Origin: Pseudomonadales bacterium
GTDB taxonomy: Bacteria > Pseudomonadota > Gammaproteobacteria > Pseudomonadales > Azotimanducaceae
Assembly: GCA_022822135.1 (NCBI GenBank)
Contig: JAJECH010000009.1
Location: forward strand, 1 to 36,616
Length of the DNA stretch: 36,616 nt
Reading direction: 5' to 3'
Position 1 is the stretch's first letter, and every line of letters starts with the position of its first letter. The notes beneath the pieces were generated by a model. That model saw only the letters and a list, made by a program, of their open reading frames with translations, made no database searches and was not told the origin of the DNA. This document shows, piece by piece, positions 24,281 through 34,293 of this stretch. Both the position numbers and the translations under genes were made by a program.

Positions 24281-24302
24281 CGAAATAAGTAGTGTAATTT
24301 CG
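24281..24302 (+). terminator. Weak terminator-like hairpin after the helicase gene
   Basis: CGAAAT at 24281-24286 and ATTTCG at 24297-24302 can pair with a 10-nt loop immediately after the helicase stop codon. There is no T-run, so it is weak evidence of an operon end. Confidence 0.25.
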
Positions 24303-24403
24303 ATCATTCTTGAAAAACTCACCTGCTTATCTTCAAGCTCACGAAGTTTAAATCGATTTGTGTCGACTGCCCATTTCTAAAGGTCTTCCTTTCGTTGGTA
24401 AAT

Positions 24404-26215
24404 TTAACCTTCTTCTTCGAATAGGTCAGCAAGTTGGTCGGCCATCGCGCCGCCCAACTGTTCAGCATCGTTGATGGTTACTGCTCTTGAGTAGTGCTCT
24501 TCAACGTTATGCCCAATACCAATCGCCACCAGCTGAACCTCGGACTGTTGTTCGATCGTTTCAATCGCGAACTTCAAATGCTCTGTGAGGTAATTACTCG
24601 GGTTCTGTAGCAACGTCGAGTTGTCGACAGGTAGACCGTCCGAGATCACCATCAGGATCTTGCGTTGTTCCGATCGAGACACGATGCGATTGTGCGCCCA
24701 GATCAACGCTTCGCCATCAATGTTCTCTTTGAGCATCTCCTCACGCAGCATCAACCCGAGGTTGCGTCGCGAACGCCGCCAGGTGTCGTCCGCCGACTTG
24801 TAAACGATGTGACGTAGGTCGTTGAGTCGACCCGGATTACTCGGCTTACCTTGATTGATCCACTCTTCGCGTGATTGACCACCGCGCCATGCGCAGGTTG
24901 TAAATCCCAAGATCTCGACGCGCACGGAACAACGTTCTAGTGTTTGTCCCAAGATATCACCACACATTGCTGCGATGGTGATGCAACGTCCTCGCATCGA
25001 ACCGGAACTGTCAATCAAAATTGATACGACCGTATCCCGAAACTGCATCTCTTTTTCTTGCTTGTACGCAAGCGGATTTACGGGATCAACGACCACCTGA
25101 CTTAAACGTGACGTATCGAGTAAACCTTCTTCAAGGTCGAATTCCCACGTCCGGTTCTGCTTCGCCAGTAACTTGCGTTGCAAACGATTGGCTAGTTTCG
25201 CGGTCGTGTGCTTCAGCGGTACGAGTTGCTGATCGAGCATGCCTCGTAACTGCAGCAATTCCTCCGCGTCGCAGAGTTCCTCTGCCTTCACGACCTCGTC
25301 GAATTCGTCCGTAAAGCTCTTGTAGTCGATCGTGGTTCGTATTCGACCCAGGTCGTCTAGCGCAGACTGCGGCGCTTCTTCGGGTTCGGACTCTGACCCT
25401 AACTCCGACATGTCCATGTCAGCGTCCATTTCGATCGTGGATGTCTCACCTTCTGAATCCTCGTCGCCGTACGAGTCTTCGTCTAGAACAACGTCTTCAG
25501 GCGCGTACTCGGTTTCAGGTTCGTTCTCGTCTTCGAGCGTATCGACGTCCGAGTCGTTCTGTTGAAGTTCCGGCGGATCGTCAAGCTCAGTCGACAGACC
25601 TAAATCGCGAAGGATCGTCTGACACCGAACCGCGAAGTCGTGCTGATCGTGAATTGCGGTCTTCAGTGCTTCGATATCCTGACCCGCGTTTGCTTCAACG
25701 TATTCGCGCCAAAACTGTGCCACGTGTTCCGCTGCCGGTGGTAACGGTCGTCCGGTAAGATGCTGTCGGACAATCAACCCCACCGCTACACCTAAAGGTG
25801 CTTCCGTTTCAGCCGTGATCTGATCGAATTCAGCTTGGCGGCAGATCGCTTCCAGATTCGCGTCAAGGTTTTGCGCGACACCTTCCATCCGCAGCGTGCC
25901 GATAGAAGCAACCCTTGCATCCTCTACCCACTCGAAGAGTTCTTGAGCAGGTCCTGCAGACGGCGTGAACCGACGATGGACGGTGGAATCGTGGTACCGC
26001 ATCTTCAATGCGATTTCGTCACCGATCCCGCGTACCGCGTTCAGTTCGTTGTCGGTACAACCGTAGTTCGGTTGTGGCACTCGGACGTTGTTGCCCTGGA
26101 CGCTGGTGCCGCCTTTTCCGAATGAGACTTCCATCTCTTCGTTTTCTGCGATGGCCCGCATCGTTGCGGTCATGGCCCGTTTGAACGTATCTAACGGGTC
26201 AACATCAGGCGTCAT
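24404..26215 (-). CDS. cobT: CobT-type VWA subunit of aerobic cobaltochelatase
   Basis: This encodes 603 aa, a normal CobT length. The N-terminal domain ([19 protein letters not shown], then a FEWVEDARV motif) is followed by a very acidic linker (about 215-290) and a C-terminal von Willebrand A domain with [13 protein letters not shown] (about 399-406) and [10 protein letters not shown]. In the aerobic cobalamin pathway CobT joins the CobS AAA+ ring to power CobN-catalysed cobalt insertion. Here it follows CobS by 7 bp, as in alphaproteobacteria, but no cobN or other cobalamin gene is present in the window. Solo CobS/CobT pairs in Gammaproteobacteria may serve another chelatase or a MoxR/VWA chaperone-like role. 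The real substrate is unproven. Confidence 0.9.
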   Translation of the reverse strand: MTPDVDPLDTFKRAMTATMRAIAENEEMEVSFGKGGTSVQGNNVRVPQPNYGCTDNELNAVRGIGDEIALKMRYHDSTVHRRFTPSAGPAQELFEWVEDARVASIGTLRMEGVAQNLDANLEAICRQAEFDQITAETEAPLGVAVGLIVRQHLTGRPLPPAAEHVAQFWREYVEANAGQDIEALKTAIHDQHDFAVRCQTILRDLGLSTELDDPPELQQNDSDVDTLEDENEPETEYAPEDVVLDEDSYGDEDSEGETSTIEMDADMDMSELGSESEPEEAPQSALDDLGRIRTTIDYKSFTDEFDEVVKAEELCDAEELLQLRGMLDQQLVPLKHTTAKLANRLQRKLLAKQNRTWEFDLEEGLLDTSRLSQVVVDPVNPLAYKQEKEMQFRDTVVSILIDSSGSMRGRCITIAAMCGDILGQTLERCSVRVEILGFTTCAWRGGQSREEWINQGKPSNPGRLNDLRHIVYKSADDTWRRSRRNLGLMLREEMLKENIDGEALIWAHNRIVSRSEQRKILMVISDGLPVDNSTLLQNPSNYLTEHLKFAIETIEQQSEVQLVAIGIGHNVEEHYSRAVTINDAEQLGGAMADQLADLFEEEG

Positions 26216-26222
26216 GGTGTGC

Positions 26223-27221
26223 TTAGACGTTCAGCGTAACGCCTGCGCTCGCGTCTCCAAGATCATCGCCCATGCAACGCTGGTAATACTCAGCAATGAT
26301 GGGTCGCTCGAGTTCGTCACACTTGTTTAAGAACGTGACACGGAAACCGAAACCGATGTCATTGAAAATCGATGCATTCTCAGCCCACGTTAAGACCGTA
26401 CGCGGCGACATCACGACAGAGACGTCGCCGTTGACGAACCCTTTCCTAGTTAGGTCCGCCACGCTCACCATGTTGCTGATAACGCGTTTACCGCCTTCTC
26501 GGTTCTGCCAATCACTCGCCTTCCCGTACACGATGTCCGTCTCGACTTCGTGAGGTAGGTAGTTCAACGTCGCAACGATGTTCCATCTGTCCATTTGACC
26601 TTGGTTGATCTGCTGCGTACCGTGATATAGACCAGTCGTGTCGCCAAGACCTACGGTGTTTGTCGTCGAAAACAGTCGGAAATACGGGTGCGGCGTGATG
26701 ACTCGATTCTGGTCCAGTAGCGTTAACTTACCTTCAACTTCTAACACGCGCTGAATCACGAACATGACGTCAGGTCGTCCAGCGTCATACTCGTCAAACA
26801 CGATCACCGTCGGATGCTGCAACGCCCAAGGAAGTAATCCTTCCTTGAACTGTGTCACTTGCTGACCGTCTTCTAAGACGATCGCATCCTTTCCTACCAG
26901 GTCGATTCGACTGATGTGGCTATCCAGGTTGATACGGATGCATGGCCAGTTCAGCCGTGCCGCGACCTGTTCAATGTGTGTCGATTTCCCTGTACCGTGA
27001 TATCCCTGAATCATGACCCGTCGGTTATGCGCGAATCCTGCAAGAATCGCTAGCGTTGTCAGCGGATCAAACCGGTAATCGTTGTCGATATCCGGTACAT
27101 GTGCCGAAGGTTCAGCGAACGCTGGTACTTCAAAGTCCTGATCGATATTGAACGCTTCTCGCGCATTGACCGTGACAGTCGGCGTCATGTCCGCCGACAA
27201 TAAGGGATCGTGTGAAATCAT
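26223..27221 (-). CDS. cobS: CobS-type AAA+ ATPase
   Basis: This encodes 332 aa, the usual CobS length. Walker A is GYHGTGKST (73-81), Walker B is [14 protein letters not shown] (Asp143, Glu144), and [17 protein letters not shown] is a sensor-like stretch. It is a MoxR/CobS-clade AAA+ that forms rings and works with the VWA protein encoded just downstream (7-bp gap). The start is ATG at 27221. The pair is complete and intact, so it is likely functional. Without cobN nearby, its partner could be encoded elsewhere, or the complex could act as a MoxR-VWA chaperone. It faces away from the phosphatase gene at 27318. Confidence 0.9.
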   Translation of the reverse strand: MISHDPLLSADMTPTVTVNAREAFNIDQDFEVPAFAEPSAHVPDIDNDYRFDPLTTLAILAGFAHNRRVMIQGYHGTGKSTHIEQVAARLNWPCIRINLDSHISRIDLVGKDAIVLEDGQQVTQFKEGLLPWALQHPTVIVFDEYDAGRPDVMFVIQRVLEVEGKLTLLDQNRVITPHPYFRLFSTTNTVGLGDTTGLYHGTQQINQGQMDRWNIVATLNYLPHEVETDIVYGKASDWQNREGGKRVISNMVSVADLTRKGFVNGDVSVVMSPRTVLTWAENASIFNDIGFGFRVTFLNKCDELERPIIAEYYQRCMGDDLGDASAGVTLNV

Positions 27222-27317
27222 GAATACCCGCGCATTAAGACGCCAATAGAGAGACGCTGCGCGTCGATAATGGTCTTGAAAGCGCGTATTTAATCACGGG
27301 GAACCTTGTAGAAGCAC

Positions 27318-27866
27318 ATGACAACCATTTACTTTGTAAGACATGGTGAAGCGGAAGCCGGTTTCGGCGCTCATCGTGATCCAGGACTATCAGAATTAGG
27401 TCGAAATCAGGCAATCGCAACCGCGAAACACCTAGCTTCCTTAGACCCTATACCCATCTTTAGCAGCCCTCTACTCCGAGCTCAGGAGACAGCGCAGGAA
27501 CTCGCCAAAATCTGGGAAGCACCCATATCCATCGAAGAACGCGTCGCTGAAATTCCTTCACCGATCGAAGACCTCACCGATCGTTCCGCATGGCTGGCGA
27601 AGGTCATGGCGGGTGCTTGGCACGATTTGCCGCCTAATCTTAAAACGTGGCGTGAAGCGTTGATTGATTGTGTGGTGAGTGCTTCGAGCGACTGCGTGAT
27701 GTTTTCACACTTCGTTGCCATCAATCTCCTCGTCGGCGCGGCGAACGACAACCCAGCGATGGTCTCGTTTCGTCCTGACAACGCGTCGATCACGCGGTTC
27801 GAGAGCGACGGTTCAACCCTTACGGTATTAGGACTCGGCGAGCAAGCGCAAACCCACGTCAACTGA
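27318..27866 (+). CDS. Histidine phosphatase family protein (SixA-like)
   Basis: This encodes 182 aa. The N-terminal IYFVRHGEAEAGFG has the RHG catalytic triad (residues 8-10). It continues with DPGLSELGRNQAIATAKHL and FSSPLLRAQETAQEL, and the second catalytic His lies in CVMFSHFVAINLLVG. It is a small branch-2 or SixA-like phosphohistidine or phosphoester phosphatase of the cytosol; substrate unknown. Its end overlaps the convergent holA stop by 8 bp, with no room for separate terminators. It is divergent from cobS with a 96-bp gap. Confidence 0.88.
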   Translation: MTTIYFVRHGEAEAGFGAHRDPGLSELGRNQAIATAKHLASLDPIPIFSSPLLRAQETAQELAKIWEAPISIEERVAEIPSPIEDLTDRSAWLAKVMAGAWHDLPPNLKTWREALIDCVVSASSDCVMFSHFVAINLLVGAANDNPAMVSFRPDNASITRFESDGSTLTVLGLGEQAQTHVN

Positions 27867-28923
27867 TCGTGCGGTCGATCATGCGCCACGGATACTGCTG
27901 TTCGAGCTCCGAGCCTTGAGCCCCGGCGATCGCGAACAGCAGGTTGCGCAGAAGATTGGCCGCGTCACCACGCGCCATGCCTAGGAACATGCTGTTGAAT
28001 TGCGCGCACTCGACGAGGAGCTTCTCGATACCTGCTTGACCATGGCGACTGATGAGCGAATCAACGCGCCGCCGTTGGTAGCCAGGGATCGTCGTATTAG
28101 GCTCCACGATCTTTGCGTGTGCTAGCGTCAGAACCTGGGTCACCATGGCGAGGGTCCCAAGTTCATGTCGGCTCGAGCTACGTCCCTGATTCGCCAGGGC
28201 GTCGAGTTTGCGTGAGATCTGTGCGGCGTTGCCGTCAAACACCGCGTCCACGACTTCCATCATGTCGGCGTTACTGGCATCTGCTAGATCGATGTCGTTG
28301 ACATCGACGGTCACGCCTTCTTCCATCACCAGTTGTAACTTATCGAGCTCTTGTCTCGCGGCAAGCAAGTTGCCTTCACAGAAATCCGACAGCTTCTCGG
28401 CCGCCTGCTTCGTCAGCTTCAGACCTAACGCCTCAGATTTCGATTGAAGCCACTGAGCGCTCTGCTCTCTGTTCAGATCGTCGACGACGATCAGTACCAC
28501 ATGACGAGACGAACGCAGCTGACCGTACCACTTCTTACGTTTGTCGCGGTAGTCCAATCCTGCAAGTCGTACAAGCAACACGTTCGAGGCTGGTTCAGAA
28601 GCGTGGGTTTCGAACCGCGCAGCCGCAGCGTCGTCGAACGCCGCAGTCCGCATCCGAACTTCAACCAGCTTGCGTGAACCGAACAACGAAGACTCCGCCA
28701 ATTCGTCGAAGATACCACCCCACTCCATTTTCTTGGCTCGACCCCGAGCTGAGCCGCTATCGAACCGCAGAATCTCGTGGTCTTCAACTCCGTCGGCTTT
28801 GGCCGCAACCAGGATCTCGCGACTCGCCTCGTCTTCAATGACCGTCTCAGAGCCACCCGTGACATAGATCGGTGCGATCCCTTCTTTCAGGATGTCGCCG
28901 AGTTGGTTCGGAAAGACCTGCAC
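27859..28923 (-). CDS. holA: DNA polymerase III delta subunit
   Basis: This encodes 354 aa, the normal length for the delta subunit of the clamp loader. The start is GTG. IAPIYVTGGSETVIEDEA is the delta N-terminal element, and DELAESSLFGSRKLVEVRM and VVLIVVDDLNREQSAQWLQS match family motifs. The delta subunit opens the beta sliding clamp during replication. It follows lptE at 22 bp, the common gammaproteobacterial order, which supports both calls. Its 3' end overlaps the convergent phosphatase gene. Confidence 0.92.
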   Translation of the reverse strand: MQVFPNQLGDILKEGIAPIYVTGGSETVIEDEASREILVAAKADGVEDHEILRFDSGSARGRAKKMEWGGIFDELAESSLFGSRKLVEVRMRTAAFDDAAAARFETHASEPASNVLLVRLAGLDYRDKRKKWYGQLRSSRHVVLIVVDDLNREQSAQWLQSKSEALGLKLTKQAAEKLSDFCEGNLLAARQELDKLQLVMEEGVTVDVNDIDLADASNADMMEVVDAVFDGNAAQISRKLDALANQGRSSSRHELGTLAMVTQVLTLAHAKIVEPNTTIPGYQRRRVDSLISRHGQAGIEKLLVECAQFNSMFLGMARGDAANLLRNLLFAIAGAQGSELEQQYPWRMIDRTIS

Positions 28924-28945
28924 TATCGAGGACCGTTACGTACGT

Positions 28946-29443
28946 TCAAGGAACTGACGCTTCCGCAGCATCGTTGATTAATGCAAGTCGCGCGATTAAC
29001 AGGACCGCCAGTTCCTCCCGAAGCAGACCCAATATTCTGCGCTTCTCCTTCTCGAATCCAATCAATGACGTCTCACTCAATCCTACGCTCTCGGAGGCAT
29101 GCAACACGAGTGGGGTCTGTGGTTCGCTTGCCAACGTGACATCCCACCGCACACTGATCCAGTATTCAATCGGACGACCTAGCGGATCGACGCGAGTCGA
29201 GCGCTCGTTCGCGTACTCATCGATTCGAGTGATGGTTTGCGCGTCGGTCTCTGCGTCATCGACGAGCGCAACGTCGTATACCCTAAACTGTCGCTCAATC
29301 GCCACCTGAACGTCTCGAGCAAGACTGCCCGGCAGCTCGACGCCCGAAAGTCGCTCCCCTAACGACTCAGTGCGTAACGTGAACCCGCACGACGTGACGA
29401 CAACGCAAGCGAGGACCCACAGACCGAGAAGGCTTCGGCGCAA
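28946..29443 (-). CDS. lptE: LPS-assembly lipoprotein LptE
   Basis: About 165 aa from a TTG at 29443. The resulting N terminus (RRSLLGLWVLACVVVTSC) is a textbook lipoprotein signal with lipobox VTSC and lipidation at Cys19. The open frame continues to 29485, but this would place 14 extra residues before the signal. The mature part (GFTLRTESLGERLSGVEL) matches LptE. LptE plugs the LptD outer-membrane LPS translocon. leuS, lptE and holA linkage is classic in Gammaproteobacteria; here two extra genes separate leuS from lptE. No ribosome binding site is visible, so translation is probably coupled to the gene upstream. Confidence 0.85.
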   Translation of the reverse strand: MRRSLLGLWVLACVVVTSCGFTLRTESLGERLSGVELPGSLARDVQVAIERQFRVYDVALVDDAETDAQTITRIDEYANERSTRVDPLGRPIEYWISVRWDVTLASEPQTPLVLHASESVGLSETSLIGFEKEKRRILGLLREELAVLLIARLALINDAAEASVP

Positions 29444-29448
29444 GGTCG

Positions 29449-30381
29449 CTACTGCAGGTAGAGTGGTTCGAAGCCGAAGACCCAAGGCGTGTCCGTATCG
29501 ACGGTAACACGTACCGCACGAACCTCTGGATCGCCATAGACCTGGAGCCGCATGAAGTTCCCGTTGATTAATCGACCTGGACCAAATTCAAAGAGTGGTC
29601 TGTCAATCGTAAACCGGTGCGCATCCCCATGGACCAGCAAGATGGGTTTTGGATAACGCGAGGTAGCTATCCTCATTTCGTCCACGAGATCTGCATACGC
29701 TGGCGGTACGCGTTGTCCGCTGGTATTCGCGAACAGCTCAGCTTGAATGGCGATAACGACTGCCGTCAGATCTTGCTCCATTGCGACCCGCATCGAGTCG
29801 CGCAACCACGCCTTGTTCGCTTCATTGCGTTCAAACGCTTCAAGCAGATCGTTTTTGTTCGCGATGTCGACGTTATTGTTGGAGCCTGGTACGTTGAGCG
29901 TGAGAAACAGCACATTGCTACGTAGCCAGCGCGCGTTTTCCACGAATTTCGTATAGGGCGACACATCGGCTTGACGTACGACCGGCATCGTTTCCTTGCC
30001 AAGGCTCTTGGCTTCCTTGTAGTACACGTCTCGCAGCACCTGAAGACGACCCGCTGGATCCCAATCGCCGTACGCGTGTCGATCACAGTCCGTCCATTCG
30101 TTGTCGCCAGGTGTGAACACCACCGGTTTTAGGTACGCGTTGAACGTCTCAAGGATTTCGTTGTATCGATCCTCGATGCACATCGAAGCACCCCAGATGT
30201 CGCCGACATGAATCGAAAACGCGATGTCTTGTTCATTGATCAGTTCGATCAGTCGCGCGTAAGCTTCAATGCTTGGTTCACCTTGATACGCGGTATCACC
30301 AATCGCGACAAACTCAAACTTCTCCGCACAGATACTACCGGCGAGTATCACGAGAAATGCGGTTGCAAGTGCGTTTCTCAC
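29449..30381 (-). CDS. Secreted calcineurin-like metallophosphoesterase
   Basis: This encodes 310 aa. A signal peptide (RNALATAFLVILAGSICAE) targets export. Metallophosphoesterase motifs are present: AIGDTAY (Asp29), HVGDIWGAS (Asp61), FTPGDNEWTD (Asn94) and LVHGDAHRF near residue 250. The usual two-metal active site appears complete. The substrate is unknown; periplasmic members hydrolyse phosphomonoesters or diesters. The GTG start overlaps the upstream gene's stop as GTGA. It is inserted between leuS and lptE in a housekeeping operon, an uncommon arrangement. Confidence 0.85.
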   Translation of the reverse strand: MRNALATAFLVILAGSICAEKFEFVAIGDTAYQGEPSIEAYARLIELINEQDIAFSIHVGDIWGASMCIEDRYNEILETFNAYLKPVVFTPGDNEWTDCDRHAYGDWDPAGRLQVLRDVYYKEAKSLGKETMPVVRQADVSPYTKFVENARWLRSNVLFLTLNVPGSNNNVDIANKNDLLEAFERNEANKAWLRDSMRVAMEQDLTAVVIAIQAELFANTSGQRVPPAYADLVDEMRIATSRYPKPILLVHGDAHRFTIDRPLFEFGPGRLINGNFMRLQVYGDPEVRAVRVTVDTDTPWVFGFEPLYLQ

Positions 30382-30950
30382 GATTCACTCTCCAGCACCG
30401 TAAACGAGTCAACCAATGCTTGCAACCTTGGTCGCCACCGAGTATCTCGATAGGACTGATTGACGGTCAACTGGTACCACCGGTCGTTGGCAAGAAACGA
30501 AACAATGGTCGTCTCCACGAAATGCCGACCGGCGTCTTGTGTCGTCCAATTTATCACCGTCATAATCGCGTCGCGTCCATCGAATTCGATGGGGTCAAGA
30601 TTGACCTCATCTAGATCGGGATACTGATTTAAAAGACTCAGTGCTAATTTGTCCTTGAATGAAAGTTCTTCGGGAATATCTCGAACGTTCAGCCAAAATG
30701 ACGGCATCGCGTACGGTGCGCCGACGTAGAAGTCAGATTCTGCGATCGGGTTCGCTGATGGATTCCATTCGTATGGATATTCGACACTGAATCCCAGTTC
30801 GTGATCTACGTGCGTTCGCGTCGTGACTTCCACGAATTCACTGAGGAAATCCTGAGCAAGCAGACACGTGCTCGTCAGCACGAACACCACGGTGATGCAT
30901 CTGCGTCGCAGTGCATCCCATGCTGAACTACGTGCGTTACTTAATACCAT
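30378..30950 (-). CDS. Exported hypothetical protein, PsbP/DUF1795-like
   Basis: About 190 aa from the ATG at 30950, which follows AAGGA at a suitable distance. A TTG at 30974 would overlap leuS. A signal-like segment (RRRCITVVFVLTSTCLLA) precedes a beta-rich domain with the pattern LGFSVEYPYEWNPSANP that resembles PsbP/DUF1795-type periplasmic proteins. No catalytic residues are apparent. It overlaps the following phosphoesterase gene by 4 nt (GTGA) and follows leuS directly, so it sits in the same operon. Confidence 0.65.
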   Translation of the reverse strand: MVLSNARSSAWDALRRRCITVVFVLTSTCLLAQDFLSEFVEVTTRTHVDHELGFSVEYPYEWNPSANPIAESDFYVGAPYAMPSFWLNVRDIPEELSFKDKLALSLLNQYPDLDEVNLDPIEFDGRDAIMTVINWTTQDAGRHFVETTIVSFLANDRWYQLTVNQSYRDTRWRPRLQALVDSFTVLESES

Positions 30951-30974
30951 AGAGGTTCGATCCTTAGTAAGCAA

Positions 30975-33398
30975 TCATTTGACGACGATGTTGAGGATGC
31001 GGCCAGGTACGTAGATGACTTTGCGAACTTCACCTGCATCGAGATGAGAGGCAACTCGTTCGTTCGACCCCGCCAACGCCATCGCTTCGTCTTCTGTTGT
31101 GTCCGCAGTTACGGAAATCGAACCTCGAAGTTTTCCGTTGACCTGTACGCCGATTTCGAAAGTCTCTACTTTCGCGAGTTCGGGATCTGCTTCAGGCCAA
31201 ACACCAGACTCAAAGACGGACGAGTTGTGACCAAGACGTTCCCAAAGTTCTTCCGCCAAGTGCGGCGCAAACGGTGCGAGCATGACGATGAGTGGTTCAA
31301 GCTCCTGCTTGGAACACGTTCGACCACCTTCTCGGACGACATTGAGATACTCCATCAATGCAGAAATGACCGTGTTGTACTTGAGCTGCTCAATGTCGTT
31401 CGAAACTTTGTCGATGGTTCGATGCATCGCCTGCAGTACTTCCTCGTCGCCGTCCTCGTCACTGGCCTCGGCAACGCTTAACGCCAAACGATCAAGGAAA
31501 CTCGCAGGTCCTCGTATCCCACTCTCTTGGTAATCGCCACCTTGTTCGAAGGGACCCAAGAACATCAAGTACAGTCGTACGGTATCCGCACCCCACTGCG
31601 CAATCAAATCATCTGGGATGATCACATTGCCACGACTCTTGGATATCTTCCGACCGTCCTTCGTCAAAATCCCGTGTGCGCGGAACTTTTCGAACGGTTC
31701 ACCAAACTCGAGAATACCGTGGTCGTGGAGTGCCATCGTCACAAATCGCGCATAAAGCAAGTGCAACACAGCGTGCTCGTGACCGCCGATGTACGAATCG
31801 ACGGGAAGCCACTTCTTGATCATCTCTTCGTCAAGCGCGACTTCATCCGTGTCGGTACACGGATAACGCATGAAGTACCAGGCGCTATCGAGAAACGTAT
31901 CTGATACGTCGGTTTCACGCGTTGCCGGTCCGCCACAAACGGGACATTCCACGCTGCACCAAGCTTTATCCCGTGCAAGTGGACTCTCACCGGAATCATC
32001 GGGTTTAAATTGCTCTAATCGAGGGAGCATGACGGGCAGGTCGGACTCCGGAACAGGAACCGCGCCACAGTGCTCGCAATACACGACCGGAATCGGTGGA
32101 CCCCAATAGCGTTGACGAGAAATACACCAATCGTGTAAGCGATAACGAACCTGACCCGTCGCACGTCGTTTCGTCTCAAGTTGCTGAACGATTGCGCGCT
32201 TTCCTTCCGCAACACTAAGACCATCAAACTCACCCGAGTTCACTAATACGCCATCGCCAACAAACGCTTCGGTCATTGGTTCTGCGTTGTTCGACCCGTT
32301 CTTTGCGATGACCCGCTTAATAGGTAAATCGAACGTACTGGCAAATTCGAAGTCGCGTTCGTCGTGACCAGGCACGGCCATGATCGCACCTGTGCCATAT
32401 TCGATCAATACGTAATCGGATACCCAAACAGGCATTTCCGCCCCGGTAACCGGGTTTTCGCAATACGCACCGATCCACGTTCCCGTTTTCGGCCGGTCGA
32501 CGTACTGTCGTGCCTTCAAGTCGAGTCGTTTCGCTTGCTCGACATATTCAGCTACAGTCTCACGCTGTTCATCATTCGTGAGCGTATCGACGAGTGGATG
32601 CTCCGGCGCCAAAACCATGTACGTCGCGCCGCAAATCGTGTCTGGACGTGTCGTGAACACGCGAATCGACTCATCTCGTCCGACAATTGGAAAATCAATA
32701 TCAGCGCCTTCGCTGCGACCGATCCAGTTGTTTTGCGCGGTGAGCGTCCGTGAAGACCAGTCAATTTTCTCGATGCCGTCGAGTAATCGTTGTGCGTAAT
32801 TCGTGATCTTGAGGAACCACTGCTCGATCTGGCGTTGTTCAACCGCAGAGTCGCAGCGTTCACAGAGACCTTGAATCACCTGTTCGTTCGCAACCACGGT
32901 CTTGCACGAAGGACACCAATTGACCGGTGCTTCACGCTTCTCAACCAATCCCGCCTCAAAGAGTTTTAAGAAAACCCATTGGGTCCAACGGTAGTAGTCG
33001 GGATCCGTTGTATCAACCGTATGGTTCCAGTCGAACATGGCACCAATTCGTCGGAGCTGGCGGGTGAAGTTGCTGATATTCGAGGGGATAAGATCGTTCG
33101 GATTCACTCCAACCTTTAACGCGTAGTTCTCCGAATGAATACCGAACGCGTCGAAACCCATCGGCTGAAAGACGTCGTGCCCTTTGAGTCGCTGATATCG
33201 GCCCCAGACGTCTGCACCCGTGTACGCGTAGATATTCCCTACATGCAACCCTTCAGCAGAGGGATAAGGGAACATCATGAGGTTGAAGTAAGGACTCTCC
33301 GCAGTCGCTAAGTCCTCACGAGAAAACAGATTGGTTCCGCGTTCGTCCCAACGCTTTTGCCACTTGGTTTCTACGTCGGTTGCGGAATAGGTGTCCAT
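30975..33398 (-). CDS. leuS: Leucyl-tRNA synthetase
   Basis: This encodes 807 aa. The HIGH-equivalent is LHVGN (about 51-55) in MFPYPSAEGLHVGNIYAY. The KMSKS-equivalent is KISKS (about 584) in DGRKISKSRGNVI. The editing domain and the zinc-type Cys pairs (WCPSCK, LCERCD and others) are present. It charges tRNA-Leu. Both signature motifs, and the FDAFGIHSENYALKVG region, resemble LeuRS of other phyla more than the E. coli type (LHMGH, KMSKSKNN), and it is about 50 aa shorter, so this may be a laterally acquired or divergent LeuRS (inference). It is the first gene of the leuS-lptE-holA block. Confidence 0.95.
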   Translation of the reverse strand: MDTYSATDVETKWQKRWDERGTNLFSREDLATAESPYFNLMMFPYPSAEGLHVGNIYAYTGADVWGRYQRLKGHDVFQPMGFDAFGIHSENYALKVGVNPNDLIPSNISNFTRQLRRIGAMFDWNHTVDTTDPDYYRWTQWVFLKLFEAGLVEKREAPVNWCPSCKTVVANEQVIQGLCERCDSAVEQRQIEQWFLKITNYAQRLLDGIEKIDWSSRTLTAQNNWIGRSEGADIDFPIVGRDESIRVFTTRPDTICGATYMVLAPEHPLVDTLTNDEQRETVAEYVEQAKRLDLKARQYVDRPKTGTWIGAYCENPVTGAEMPVWVSDYVLIEYGTGAIMAVPGHDERDFEFASTFDLPIKRVIAKNGSNNAEPMTEAFVGDGVLVNSGEFDGLSVAEGKRAIVQQLETKRRATGQVRYRLHDWCISRQRYWGPPIPVVYCEHCGAVPVPESDLPVMLPRLEQFKPDDSGESPLARDKAWCSVECPVCGGPATRETDVSDTFLDSAWYFMRYPCTDTDEVALDEEMIKKWLPVDSYIGGHEHAVLHLLYARFVTMALHDHGILEFGEPFEKFRAHGILTKDGRKISKSRGNVIIPDDLIAQWGADTVRLYLMFLGPFEQGGDYQESGIRGPASFLDRLALSVAEASDEDGDEEVLQAMHRTIDKVSNDIEQLKYNTVISALMEYLNVVREGGRTCSKQELEPLIVMLAPFAPHLAEELWERLGHNSSVFESGVWPEADPELAKVETFEIGVQVNGKLRGSISVTADTTEDEAMALAGSNERVASHLDAGEVRKVIYVPGRILNIVVK

Positions 33399-33517
33399 TG
33401 GGATTGACTTGAGAAAATCAGAGTCGCGATACCGCGCGGAATTTTAGAAGGCTACGTTTCAGACGGACTGACTACTAACTCGCGGTCATCGAGTCAGAAT
33501 GATGTTGAGAAACTCGT

Positions 33518-34285
33518 CTATCCCCAAGCTTCTGGACGTTGAATCGACGTGCCGGGAATCGTGTCCGGGAATTGCGAACGAGCTAGCATATTGCGCTTGA
33601 TATGACGACTGTATGTCGCAGCTTGCTCCAGCTGCGCAGAAACACGTCTCTCTTGAGGGCACACTACAAACACAGGAATTTCTAACTCTTTTACTACGAC
33701 CTTCACAGCGGGCGCTAGGTCGGTATCGTTCGAAACCACTGCCATCGCGTCAAATTCTCCCTTCCAAGCGTCGTTGACTAGGTTTACGGCAAGATTGACA
33801 TCCGATCCTTTTTCCTCCGAAGTGATGAATTTAGCAATCAAACCTGTCCCTTCCTCCGTGGCTGCATTCGCATATTCATCTGTCTTGAAGTCGCCGTAGG
33901 ATCCGACAGGAAGAAACCTCTGGTCTACGCCACTGACTGAAAAACGACCTGGAGGCAATATAGTCGGAGTCAGTGTGTTGATCTCTTTGTCTGCTACCGG
34001 TAAGTTTGTCAACGGTCGCCACGTCGTCTTAGTGAGAAAATGCCCGTAATGGACTTCGACCTCGGGAAGCGTCAATAGCGCATTGATGTATACCTTCTGT
34101 CGTCGAGGTGCGTCGAGGTCTAACTTGCTAGTAATCCGAGCAGTGAAGTACCGCAAGAGTGAAATCTCGTACTCGTGAGGCAGCACTTGCGAAACCAGCC
34201 TGACAGGATTGAGCCATTTGTAAGGGCTGTCTTTCAACAAACCGTAGTAGAGATTAAATCCGTCTACGTATACGCTTAATTTCAT
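33518..34285 (-). CDS. NYN-domain putative RNase
   Basis: 255 aa from the ATG at 34285. The NYN (PIN-like) fold is shown by LSVYVDGFNLYYGLL at the N terminus, EEKGSDVNLAVNLVNDAW and AVVSNDTDLAPAVKVV, which supply the conserved Asp residues of the metal site. NYN proteins are predicted ribonucleases. I reject the 90-bp upstream extension (TTG at 34375): its codons run through the hairpin repeat at 34294-34380. That repeat begins 9 bp upstream of the ATG, and no ribosome binding site is seen, so the repeat may have displaced the native leader. It is set apart from the leuS block by about 120 bp. Confidence 0.85.
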   Translation of the reverse strand: MKLSVYVDGFNLYYGLLKDSPYKWLNPVRLVSQVLPHEYEISLLRYFTARITSKLDLDAPRRQKVYINALLTLPEVEVHYGHFLTKTTWRPLTNLPVADKEINTLTPTILPPGRFSVSGVDQRFLPVGSYGDFKTDEYANAATEEGTGLIAKFITSEEKGSDVNLAVNLVNDAWKGEFDAMAVVSNDTDLAPAVKVVVKELEIPVFVVCPQERRVSAQLEQAATYSRHIKRNMLARSQFPDTIPGTSIQRPEAWG

Positions 34286-34293
34286 GGAATCTA

